Assembly: GCA_031763025.1 (NCBI GenBank)
Contig: JASSKH010000025.1
Location: 5,040,689 to 5,104,688 of the forward strand
Source: Macrocystis pyrifera
Lineage: Eukaryota; Sar; Phaeophyceae; Laminariales; Laminariaceae
Length of the DNA stretch: 64,000 bases
Direction: 5' to 3'
Positions within the stretch are counted from its first letter, which is position 1. Each line of letters begins with the position of its first letter. The notes under the pieces were generated by a model. That model saw nothing but the letters and a program-made list of their open reading frames with translations. It was not told the DNA's origin and ran no database searches. A program made the position numbers and the translations under genes. This document shows, in pieces, positions 12,636 to 24,166 of the stretch.

Positions 12636-13655
12636 TGCTGTTGCCTCTCGCGATCGCTTTCGGCTTGCTTGCTTGGCATTGGTTGGAGTTGCTAGTCTGT
12701 TTACTGGCCCTGGTCGCAAGGGGGTGCCCGTTGCCGCGTCCGCCGCGGCTATTGGCGACGAAAAGGAGGGTTTGCGTAAGTTGCGTCTCGCGTTGTGGGT
12801 TCCCTCTGTGTCCTCTGCTGCTGCTGCTGCTGTGGGCGCGCGAGACTTGACCGTGTGTTTTGTTGTTGTTGTTGTTGTTGTTGCTGCCCGCTTCTCCTCG
12901 TTATCCTCCTCTTCCTCCTCATCTTGGTCGTCTTCTTCGTAGTCGCTGTCGTCGTCACAGTCGCCCTCTCCTCCCTCTTCCTTTTCCTCCTCCTCCCACT
13001 CATCATCCAGCCTGTCCACCACCTCCACCCCTTCTTCCTCCTCCTCGTTCTCCATCTCTTCCTCTCCCGCTTCCATCTCCCCCCCCACCTCCTCTTCTCC
13101 CCCCTCTACTCCCGCCACTTCCTCGCCCTCTCCCATATCCACCCCCTCCTCCCCTTCCTCCAACGCCCGTTCCACGTCCTCTCCTTCATCTTCCATCTCC
13201 CCCCCCACCTCCTCCCTCCCGTCCACCTCCTCTTCCTCCTGCTCCATCTCCTCCTCCCCCTCATCCTGTCCCCCCTCTTCCTCCATATCCGCTTGCTCCG
13301 GCGCCTTTTCTTCCTCCACCAACCCCTCCCCATCTTTCTCACCAGCCCCGATCTCCTCCCTATCCTCCACCGCCACTGCAATCTCCATGCAATCCTCTGC
13401 AGCCCCCTGCAACCCAAAAGGAGAAGGAATGCGGGAAGGTTCGCAGCGTCGAAATGGAGACGTAGACGTGCATCCGGCTCTGTTCCGCAGCAGACGCTTA
13501 GAAGCCGGCCGCTGCGCGGCAGCCCCCATGGAGGGGGGCTGGCCGAGGCGTCTGGCAACCCCAAGCGACCCCATGCTTGTAGTTCTGTGCTTGTTTGCGC
13601 GTGTGAGGTGTCTGTGGCCGCGCGTGGTGCAAGGTGGCGGGGGTGTCCCAAACAT
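5852..13655 (-). CDS. GTF3A: Transcription factor IIIA-like nine-finger C2H2 protein
   Basis: Predicted activator of 5S rRNA genes (RNA polymerase III). Minus-strand exons: 13655-12293, 12028 to about 11498, about 11155-11074, 10032-9859, 9171-8991, 6463-5852. Nine C2H2 fingers: 1 near 12396-12328 (CFVCGKRF), 2 across the first intron (CKEDGCSKAF), 3 near 11591-11522 (CPNCGRNF), 4 split by an unclear intron (CDHP / CGAAFAKKW), 5 and 6 in exon 4 ([20 protein letters not shown]), 7 and 8 in exon 5 ([18 protein letters not shown]), 9 in exon 6 ([10 protein letters not shown]). Finger 5 ([12 protein letters not shown]) and the order and spacing of fingers 5-9 match TFIIIA. Unlike animal TFIIIA it has a long Glu-rich N-terminus (about residues 95-255), a poly-Gln run, a Gly/Ser-rich insert of over 100 residues between fingers 2 and 3, and a C-terminal tail of VDQP-type repeats. 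The start is uncertain: 13655 is the first in-frame ATG and 13388 is a good alternative. A frame break lies at the C14 run 12421-12434. Confidence 0.82.
6038..6235 (-). repeat. In-gene repeat coding VDQP-type tail
   Basis: Imperfect 12-bp units (plus strand CTGGTCCACGG, CGGGCTGGTCCA) inside the last TFIIIA exon. On the minus strand they give repeated Val/Ala-Asp-Gln-Pro and Gly-Gln-Ser-Val. The frame stays open, so unit changes would alter tail length without breaking the protein. Confidence 0.6.
6768..7046 (-). mobile_element. Family A repeat with C-run tail
   Basis: Starts on the plus strand with G22, then TGTACTCATTGTCATGCATG and about 260 bp ending CCACTTCCAGAGAC. Read on the minus strand it ends GAGTACA followed by the C run. 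It is the 3' half of the 540-bp element seen at 29.86-30.40 and 37.83-38.37 kb. Confidence 0.65.
7475..7585. mobile_element. F1 element copy 2
   Basis: Forward orientation, near consensus at both ends (TATTACGGGGGACCACAG; CCCCCGTAATA). Lies in the last TFIIIA intron. Confidence 0.85.
7800..8235. repeat. 70-bp minisatellite with A-B-A higher order
   Basis: Six units marked by CCAGAACGGGA at 7819, 7890, 7959, 8030, 8099 and 8169, about 70 bp apart. Two unit types exist: A carries CCAAAAATACCGAACC and B carries CCAAARACAAACGAAC. The order is A-B-A-A-B-A, so the array looks like a 210-bp trimer present twice. The array lies in the last TFIIIA intron. Confidence 0.75.
12421..12434 (-). other. C14 run with frame break in TFIIIA exon 1
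   Basis: The acidic N-terminal frame and the finger 1 frame differ by one base, and the switch must fall at this run (G14 on the coding strand). Adding one base makes exon 1 1,364 nt (454 codons plus 2), which fits exactly the phase of exon 2 (GG + G = Gly). Confidence 0.7.
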
Positions 13656-13850
13656 GCCATCCCTGATCAAAAACGCCTTCGAAAACACGGAACACCTTCA
13701 TGATTGTTGTGTACCTGGATGCACCTGTGCGCTGGAAAACAGGCTGCGCTTTAGGGAAGCAGACGAGCCATAAGCTCGGCTGAGACTGCAGCATTCACTA
13801 GGCAAGCACTACAGCTGGGTTTCCACGTGCGAGCGAAGCTCTTACCCGCC
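13656..13850. promoter_or_regulatory. Divergent promoter region, TFIIIA / NOL10
   Basis: About 195 bp lie between the most upstream TFIIIA ATG (13655, minus) and the NOL10 ATG (13851, plus), or about 460 bp if TFIIIA starts at 13388. I see no TATA box or clear known motif. The head-to-head layout itself is the evidence for a shared promoter region. Confidence 0.5.
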
Positions 13851-16800
13851 ATGTCTGGGATGCAGGTGTCGACGTTCCACGGCGTGAAGATCTACAACCT
13901 TTCCTCAGGTGAGATGGCTCTCTCTCTCCTGCTTGGCTCTCTCCTTGCCATGTGCTATTTACAGCCGCCTGTATATGCCATCCACGCACCACGCATCGGC
14001 TCGCCCTCGCAGATGCCGACGTTTCCCGTGTCGTCCTATATCTCTGTCTCTCGCGCTCTCTGCTTCTCTCTGTCCCCACCCCTCTCTCTCCCTCTATCGC
14101 TGGCGCAGCAGTGCCAGAAAAGTCGACCTCAAATAAGGTATCCGAAAATGTAAGAACTTTTTTTATACCTAATACATATGTAATACGTGCTTACATTTCC
14201 GGACATATTCGTATCGCAGTTTCCGGCTCGCACCGCGGGACTGTCAGTTTCGATGGCCTCTGACCGTCGGGACGGTCACAGTCAAGTAAACCTCTGCCCA
14301 CGAGGTACAATGATACCGACTCCCCCCCTCTCAAACAGGCCCTACGTGGCTTCCAGGAGAGGCGCCGAAGGCGTGGTTGAGTCCGAGGCGCGGTTTTGTC
14401 TCGGCGCTGCTGTCCGCACTTGGCTAATAATAGTTACGCTTTCTTGGTTGCGGTTCTTGGTTGCAGTGGGCGCTACTTTACACCTGGTACTCGTACCTGG
14501 TTGATGCTTCTGCTGCTAACAGCTAGCTTCACCTCTGGTAGTGTTACCAAAGTACGTTACCAAAGTACACGAGAACAGATAAGCGTCGTGGGCGCAAGTA
14601 ACGTTCAAAGGCGAACAGCTACTGCTACTCATTACTGTTGTCTACAGTCTGTACGAGTAGTTCGACTTCATTTCATAACGAGTATCCTATTGAAGTGTTG
14701 TCGCGTTGCTGCTGCTGCCGTTGCTGCTGCTGCTGCTGCTGCTGCTGGGCCCTGCTTCTGTTGTCGCAACGTGTGATATGAATGTACAGCCGTATGTATT
14801 TTATAAATTTTGAAATACGTCAGCTGTGAGTTCGACTGATACTCAACTTTGCAAGCTGCGTAATACGTCTCGTCTATATTCCATTTTTACCGAATTGTAT
14901 TTGTGGTCCCTCTCACGCCCAAGGTCGACACTGCCGCCGCCGCTACAGCTGCTGCTGTACATTTAGACGAGCCCGTAGCTGTTTTAAGCGACAATCACTT
15001 GATTTCGTTTGTTCCTTGTCGCGTGGTGTCGCGATTGTTCCCAACCCTGAGTTCAAGTATACATGTACGCGCACTAAAAGACGGTACAGGTATTGCTGTC
15101 GCTATTAATAGGAGCTCTCCCGCTCAAAAGGGTACCTGTAACTGTCATGTGCGCGTTGGTGGGAATGGTGGGCAGAAGTGCAAGCCAGGCCCCAATAAAC
15201 GCTCTCATACATGGGTACTGGTATTTGTATACATGTGCGTGTCTTTCGCATGGAAACCATTCTTTACACCCGTCGACGTCCAGCATACCCGGTGTTCGTG
15301 CCAATGCTTCACCCTAGAGAGATACAAGCTCTCTGTCGTCATAAAGCCACGACACAGCAGAGACACTTACTGTACACTGCAACGCAGTAAGGAGGGTAGG
15401 CACTGTGACCGTACTGTATACGACGGGCACGACATACACACTCCAGCAACCCAGGTATGATGTATATATCGTACGTGTATCAGCCCGGAAGTTTTTTTTT
15501 TTTTGTGAAACTTGAAATCGCCGTCGGACCGACGGAAACCTACTGTTGAGTACGAATGCATTGTCACATAGCGCTTTCGGGAGAGCACCCTGTTTTCGTT
15601 TAGGTTTCCGGGTGAAAAGGCAACTCGCGCTTGCCCGTATCGGAAGGTATGCCGGTAGTTACCAACACCAGTGTCAACACGCACTTGGTAGTAAATATCG
15701 TTTGTAACAATGCGTTCTTGCCGGCTTTCTCGTCGCTCGCTGCGCCTCTATGCAGTGCAGCAAGCCGAACCGACGCCATTGGCCAACCAAGGGGCCAGTA
15801 CCGCCTTCTGTGCTCCATGTCGGCATATGAAAAACCGTTTTCATACCCTACGCTATCGATAGAGTGCTATTACGGGGGGGCATAGTAAATAGGACCATAT
15901 ATTGTAGGTAAAAATAGCGAAATATTTAGGTTTTTGTGTGTACCGTAGGTCCTATTTACTATTGTCCCCCGTAATAACATGTTATTACAGTGCACGGTGT
16001 CATGGCGCCTGTACATGTTACCACGAGCAATCCAGCCACCTGTAGACTGCCTTAGGAGAAACCATCCGTCCCACCCACTCCATCCACCCCCCCCATCCCC
16101 TAATTCCCCACCGCCTCCTTCCTTTTGACCGCCGCCGCCGCCGCCGAAAGGTAAAACTCTGCCGCAATGGCTCTCCGAGAAGAAGCGGCGGTCCCTGTCG
16201 AAGGACGTCGACTACCGCAAGAGAATAGAGCTGCTCCAAGACTTTGACTTCCCCACGGCCTCGCAGAAGGCTTGCGTGTCTCCAGACGGGCAGTACGTCA
16301 TCGTCGCCGGAACCTACCCCCTCAGATCAAGGGTGAGTCTTTTTTGGCGGGGCCAAAAGCCAAAAAAAGGTATACCTATATACAAAGTACCAGGCATGCC
16401 TTTTGAGCCATGTATAGGCACACTGAATATGGCACTCGGGGAAAAAAAGCGTCCTGGCCCCTCGCTCTGGTTGGCCAGCACCCGATCGCCCCCATGGCTG
16501 GCGGAAAAGTCCCAGGTACACCTCTCTGTGGCTACGTACGTTCTCAAGGTGGGGTTCACCTATTTTTGGCTTCAATTGTATATATACTTGGCTCAACTGA
16601 ACCCCATACGGCCGGCCACAGAACCGTTGGGACAAGGTGGCCCGAGCTTTCAACGAAGAAAAAATACGGACCCAGAGTAAGCAGTACGTATATGCACAGG
16701 GCCTCTTTCGTTCCCCACGGAATAAATCTTCTCCCGACCAACAGCCCAGCTTCTTTTCGACGAGTGTGCTGTGGTACTACTCCGTAACGGTTCGCATGCC

Positions 16801-17357
16801 GCCGCCCCCCACGAAAGGATACATGGCGCAATAAGGGTCTCGTGTCCATATCCCACGACTGCGGCCACATCCCCGGGGAGGGGATAAATTTCCGGCAAAA
16901 CGTTTCTGTATGCGATATGTGGAAACAAGGTATTGAGCACCCCAGCTGTTGGAGGTGTCTCTGTTAGGCGTAGGAACGGTGCTGGGAACGGTGCTCCGTC
17001 TCGACAGGGGTGCGTGGTCAAGTGGTCAATGGTCGAATTGCTGAGGCAAGTAACAAACGAGTACCCCCCCCACACACACTACCCCCATTGTTGCCTCTCT
17101 GAAAGTGGTCACACCGAAAAATATATTATATCATTGAAACTATCATCCTTATGCAAGTCCGCCTCGTGAGCGGTTCTGCGTAGAGGCTGCAGCGCACACC
17201 CTTCACGCGATTCTCCGAAGACCTTACGGCGCTTCCTCGCGCTTGGTGCAACCCAATGTCTGTCTGATCGGTGAAAACCCTACGTGCCCCGTCCCGGCGT
17301 TGTAGAGATGCGAGGGTCTAGGGTCATACGACTACAGCCATGCATTACATCGAGTAC

Positions 17358-17395
<38 letters not shown>

Positions 17396-17650
17396 ACCCC
17401 TACGTCCCACCCCTGCCCTCCACCCCCGCAGTGTTTGATGTAAACGATCTGTCGATGAAGTTCGAGAGGCACCTGGACTGCGAAACGATCGATTTCATGC
17501 CGCTCGCTGACGGTTACGAAAAGCTCGCGTTCCTATTGGCCGACCGAACTCTGGCGTTTCACGCCGGCTACGGGAGGCACCACTCCGTCAGAATACCACG
17601 CTTCGGGAGGTCCCTGGCGTACCAAAGGGAAACCTGTGAGTTTGTACCTG

Positions 17651-17683
<33 letters not shown>

Positions 17684-18940
17684 TGTTTTCGAGCTGGAAG
17701 TTGCCAAGAGGTTGCCGTGGGTTACATCTTTTCTTTTAAGACATGCTTTTTGGGCTGCAGCGCTCTGCACCTATATTTGAAAGCGGTCTGGCTGACCGGT
17801 CTGCCTGGCCGACTCTCTCTCTCTCTCGCTCTCTATCGCGCTCTCTCTCTGTCTTTCTGCCTCTCTCTCAATCTCTCACTCTCCCTCGCTCCAGCTCTCT
17901 CGCTCTCTATGTATATGTTTGCGTATCTCCCTGCGTACGGTGAAGAGCTTCGGCGGGATCTGCCACCGCTCGTCACTCCGAAACTCGAGCTCAAAATCAA
18001 ACCGAGTTCGATACCGAAACCAAAACCGAAACGGTAACGGAACTCGTATCCTAAATCGTGTCCGAACCATTTCCGTATCAGTATCCGCGACCGTATCCGT
18101 ATCCATAAACGTATCTGAAACCGTTTCTGAAACCGCACCCGTAACCGCAGCCGAAACCCGTTCCCGAAACCAAACGTGAAACTGAAACCCAAACTGAAAC
18201 CCGAACCCAAACCCAAACCCAAACTGAAAGCGAAAACGAAAACCCAACCGGAACCGATCGTTGTTTGTTTTTTTGCAGGCGGTATGCTGTGGGGTGCGGG
18301 GACAGAGATCTGGAACCGTAACCGCAGCCCAAACCCGTACCCAAAACAGAAACAGTGTCAGAAAAATCGATTCAGAAGCCGAGTTGAGCAGCAAACCTGT
18401 AACCGAATCCGAAACCAAATTCGAAAATGAAACCGAACCGTAACCGAAACCGAAGCCGAAACTTGAACCAAACCGTAAGCCGTCACCAAACCGAATCCAG
18501 AACCGAAGCCGAAACCAAGTCTGGAACCGAAGCCGAAGCCGAAACTTAAACCGAAAGCACAATCAGTAACCGAAACCATTATCAAGCCGAAACCGAATCC
18601 GAAGCTGAAACTGAAACTGAAATCGAAGCCGAAACCGGAACCGAAACTGACCTTGAGCCTGGTCCTGTTGTCTCCATTGTTCATCCTTGGCAGGCGACAT
18701 GCTTGTGGGGGATGCGGGGATGGAGAAATCCAGCGGTTTAATCTAGACCAAGGGCGGTTTCGCACGCCCATCCTGCTGCCTTCGAGCGCATCAAGTCTTG
18801 GGTGAGAGAGACCGACAATGAGCGGGAGGGAGGGGAGGGGGAAGAATGGTAAGGAGGGCAAAGTGGGGGGAGAAGGAAAAGAAGGAGGGGGGACGGGGGG
18901 GGGGGCGTGAGGGGAGAGGAAGACACAAGGTACAGAGAAC

Positions 18941-18985
<45 letters not shown>

Positions 18986-19915
18986 AGGGGGGGGGGAAGG
19001 AAAAGACCGGAGGGGGAAGGAGCGAGCAAAACAGAGGGTGAAGAAGGAGGAGGGAGAGAGCGGGGAGGGAGACGGGGGGTGCTTGGTTGTTTGCTTGCTT
19101 GCACATCCCCCCCCCCCCCCCCCATTAGATATCACCTAGCGCTCTCCCCTCCTCGCAACTAACAGCTCTTTCCGGTACACCCTCCCCCCCCCCCCCCCCC
19201 CCCCCCCCCCCCGACCCCTCCTCCTCTCTGGAGACAGCTATAGGAGCGAAGGCTTTGACGCCTCAATACACAGTAAGAACCCCCCCCCCTCCCTGCGAGG
19301 TAACAAATAAACGAGCGAACGAACGAAGCTGTAACGCCTCAATATACAGTGTAAGAACCCCCCCAACCCCCCCCCTATTTGCAAGCTAACCCAATAAAAG
19401 CACCAACACATTGTTACGCCTCGTTTAAACGGAAACCCCGCGGCGGGCATCAGCAAGACACAGCTCTGCGTCGCGCACCAGCCGGTGGCCTCCCCCGCCC
19501 TCCCTTTGGCAAGCCAACCAAAAACTAACGGGCCGACGTTTTACAAGCCGACTCTTTAACGCCTCCGTATGTACAACACAACACAAACGTTTTCACCCTC
19601 CTGTGCGACAGAAACCCCACACGGAGGGTATGAACGCGATAGCTCTCCTGCGTCGTGCACACCAGCTGCTGGCCTCCCTCATCTCCCTTCCCCCCCCTTG
19701 GCAAGCAAAGCAAATGGGCAAGTGCGGAAACTGCGGTAGCGTTGTGAACCCCTTAAGTATCCCCTTGAGGACTCACTGCAGTCCCGTGATGGGGATGAAG
19801 CACTTGGGAGTGGAGTCACGGCCAGGTTTCTGTACAGTGCAGTAGTATTCATAATTAATAGAAGGCTTTAACGCCTCGATACAGTAGAAACCCCGCGGCG
19901 TGCATCACGACGCCC

Positions 19916-19950
<35 letters not shown>

Positions 19951-20800
19951 CTTGCAATCTATAGACCAAATCGACGAGCCGATATTTGACCGCTTCGATG
20001 CAACATTTTCCAGCGTGTACATCTGCCCTTTGTTATCACTGCAAGCATTGTGCCACACCACCTGTGGTTCCAAATAGATTCACGCCACCGTCTGAGCACA
20101 ACCAGCTCTGAAGGTATCAGCGTCTCGATGCAAGCAAATAATCGACGTTTTTTTCGTGCTTACGCTTTTTCACGCCTCCATATAAACAGAAACCCCACGG
20201 CGGGTATCAATAAGATAGAGCTCTGCGTCGCGCACCAGCTGCTGGCGGCGGGAACGGACGACGGCTTCGTCCACCTGTGGGACTCGAGGCAGGGGCAGTC
20301 GGGCGGCGGGAGGGGCGTGGCCAGCCTTGACCTGCGGGAGGCGGTGGGGGGCGGCGGCGGCGAACGCAGCGGAGCAAACACTTGGGGGTTTCCAGGTTGG
20401 TTGGCGACGGGGAGGGGGTGGGTAGCTTGACCTCCGGGAGGCGGTGGGAATAGGGGTTGGCGGCGGGGGGGATAGTGGTACGTAGGGGGTAAGGGTTGGG
20501 GGGCTTGACCTCCGCGAGGCGATAATGGCAGTGGCGGCGAACTCAGCGGAGCATTCACTGGAGGGTGGGTTTCCAGGTTGTTGAGGGCGGGGAGAGGGGG
20601 GGGGGGGGGGAAGCAGGAGTACAGAGGGGAAACGAGTTGGGGGTGAGGAGGGGGATAAGGGTTGGCGGACGAAGGGGCGTCGCTAGCCTTGACTCCCAGG
20701 AGGCGGTGCGGGCGGTGGCGGCGAGTGCTAGGAAAAAAACGGTGGCAATCGTTGCGGAGCAAACACTCGAGGTTTCCAAGTTGTTTGGGAACGGCGCGCG

Positions 20801-20838
<38 letters not shown>

Positions 20839-21510
20839 AGTAACATCATGCATGGCCGTAGTCAACACACGCTTAGTTAGGGGTTTCCAGGTCGGTGAGG
20901 GGATGGGGTGTAGGGAGGGCTTGACCTTCGGGGGGCGGTGGGGATGGCAACGGCGAACGCCACCTAGCAAAACGCACGAGGTTTTACAGGTTGGTAGGGG
21001 GCGGGGGTGGGGTTGGGGGATATATAGGGGTCGGGGTGAGGGCTGACCTCCAGGAGGCCGTGAGATCATGAGGGCGGCGACAGCGAATGCTGCGGAGAGC
21101 AAACGCTTGGGGGGTTCCACGTCGGTTGAGGTTGGAGGTAGGTGATAAGGGGTAGGGGGGTGGGGGGGGGCTTGACCTTCGGGAGGTGGTGGGGGCGACG
21201 GCAATGACCGCCGCCGAGCAACCAACTAGGGGTTTCCAGGTTTGTTGGGGGTGGGGAGAAGGGACCGCCGCCGCCGCCGCTAGAATTTCCGCGGGAGGGT
21301 GGCGATGAAAATGAAATACTACTGTTTGTAGGCACCGGTATGAAAATATTGTTTTTGTGCCTTGTCGTACCTGGTATTTGTTCGCCGTGTTGTATACAAG
21401 GTGCATTACCAGGTGTAAAACAACTGATGTCAAAATAACTGGTGCCTGGTATGGTTGGCCTTGGTTTTGTCCATTTGCTTTCGTTCATCAGTTGAGGCTC
21501 TTTGATTATC

Positions 21511-21546
<36 letters not shown>

Positions 21547-22013
21547 GTATTTTGTCACTCTCTTGTGTTAACTTTCTCCCGGGCTTTTCCTTTTTTGCGG
21601 TACGACTCGTAGTTTTTTTTTTATGTATATATTTTTGGTGCAAATACCAATTCTGCACCGAAACATGAGGACCGTTTAAAATACTCGTATACTTATTTAC
21701 AGTAGTACAACCGGTTCTTATGTTCCACGGCAAGAGGTGATGTTCACATGCCACTCTGACCCGAAATATAGGGTCCGTTAGCATATAATTATGCAATCCA
21801 AACGGTCCTTATATTTTGGGTCAAAGTGGTATACTTTTTTTTATCCAAGCACTTTTTGTATTTTGGGTCGGAGTGGTAAGAACCCATCTTAACAGGGAAC
21901 ACTAAATTTCGTTCAATCAGATGTAAACTAAATTAGAAAAAAAAAAGTCAGTTCAAATTGAAAGAGCCGAAAGTCCCCGCTAAGATGGGCCCTAGCTGGT
22001 ACGAGTACAACTT

Positions 22014-22045
<32 letters not shown>

Positions 22046-23404
22046 GCTGTTGCTGTTGCTGTTGTTGCTGTTGCTGTTTCTTTTATTGGTCTTTTCTTCA
22101 AACGTGTCCGAAAACCGTCGCCTACCTCCGCCCTCCGCCGCCCACCGTTGCTGCCGCCGGCACCACTACCACCGCGCTATAAACGCGTTGCATGCTGAAG
22201 GTCTCCGCGGTGGCGTTCGACGCCGACGGCCTCACGCTCGGCGTAGGCACCAGCTCCGCCCACTGCCTCACCTTTGACCTACGCTCGGCGAGACCGACGT
22301 TCGTGAAGGAGCACCAGTATGGCCTACCCGTCACCGGCATCAAGTTCCACCAGGTGACCTGGGAGGCCGGTGGGAAGAGGGGGGAGAGCGAGCGGAGGGG
22401 AGGCGGGATATTCCTATTGATAACTGTTGCGCCTGATATGGTGATCAACCTACTGCCGCTGTGCGGTGGAGACCTGCTCCTGCGCGGCACGTAGAAACCT
22501 TACGGCTGTACGGTATCTTGACTGTAAGAGATATTTTTTTTTGTTAGGGGAGTATCAGCACGTTGAGCGTAGAGATGAATCTTCTGTTTAGGGAAATACC
22601 TACTGGATGGGGGAGACCCTACTGTACGCTACAGTACATACCTACTGATGCTTTGTAGAAACCTACTTATGTGCGGTAGAGGCCTACTGACGTGCGGTAG
22701 GCACCAATTGCGGTACGGTAGAGAGCTACTGTAGAGATAAATACTGCGTTTGGTAGACCCTACCGCTGTACGGCAGAGACCTAGTACTGTTCTGCGGTAT
22801 GTAGACGCTTAATACTGACGCAGCAGGTATGAATGTCATACTTGTTCGCTCATAAATGTGTGTAACAACACTGCTACTACTTTTACGAGGGTCCGTACTG
22901 CCACCGATCAAAACCCGCCATGCAAGCCCAAAAACCCATACCATACATCCCTCCGTTTTTGGCACACCGTGTCTGGCTCTCAAATATTGATACGTGGGAC
23001 CATAGTAAACATGACCAAATTTTGTTAGTAAAAAGAGGCAAATATATAGGTTTTTGTGTGTACCGTAGGTCGTATTAACTATGGTCCCCCGTAGTAAGCC
23101 CCCCCCCCCCCGGTTTTTTTTTTTTCGTTATTTTTTTTACTCTCTTTTTTTTTTTTTTTCTTGTCCACCCGTAACGCTGATCATGAAGGGAGCTGAGAAG
23201 CGCGTGCTGAGCTCGGACTTGAAGACGGTCAAGATCTGGAACCGGGACGACGGCGCCGTGGTGACCAATGTGGAGACTCCGGCGGACATAAACGACGTCT
23301 GCGTGGCTCATGACGCCAGGTACTTCCATGTTTTGTTTTTTTTTTCTTCTTCTTCTTCTTCTTCTTCTTCTTGTTTTGTTGTGTTTTGTTTTGATTTGTT
23401 TTGT

Positions 23405-23448
<44 letters not shown>

Positions 23449-24131
23449 CCCGCGCCTTTTTTTTCAACAAAAATACTCATCACTGTTGCTTTTTCAGCCC
23501 TCTCAGCAAGCCGTGCTTAGCGTAAGGGGGGTGACCTCAACGCGGGTCGGCTTGGGCCACCAAGCGTGGGGAAGGCAGCCAGAAGGAGAAACTAAAAATT
23601 GTACTACTGTAGTGATTGAAAAAAAGGAGGAAGAAAAGAAGGGCTCGCTCCTCCAATAGTTTCCCCCCCGAGATCCCAGACGTCCAATAAATACGTATCA
23701 AAATTATGTCGTAATGGAACTCCTCGATTATCCGCATTGTTTGCTCTGTGTCTTCCCTTCTGCCTCCCCCCCCCCCCCCCCGGTTCGTTTTCTTCGCTTT
23801 TTTTTAATCGCGCAGGGGTTCAGTCATAATTTTCCCACTGCTCGTCGATTTTTATCTTCTTGTTGTCAACTCACGCTCTCAAGCTTTCCGCGACGAGAAA
23901 AAGTCACATAAAATGTTTTTCCTCTCATCTCCATCTGTCACCTTCGCCCATCCTTTTGCTCCTACTCCCTCCCTACGAGTATTTACGGGGGACCATATAG
24001 TAAATAGGACCTACGGTGCACACAATCACCTATATATTACGCTATTTTTACTAACCAAACTTAGTCGTATTTACTATGGCCCCTCATAACAATAGTCGTA
24101 TCTCAGATCCGGGGTCACATATAAGGAGGCC

Positions 24132-24166
<35 letters not shown>

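Larger units (their letters stand above)
13909..16150 (+). other. NOL10 intron 1
   Basis: Donor GTGAGA after TCCTCAG, acceptor CCGAAAG before GTAAAACT. It contains an F4 palindrome (14133-14226), a CTG run (about 14705-14745) and an F1 element (15868-15976). Confidence 0.75.

Noticed and set aside
12795-13703. Plus-strand 302-codon open frame
   Set aside because: It is the antisense of the Glu-rich TFIIIA exon and reads as Leu/Ser/Pro low complexity.
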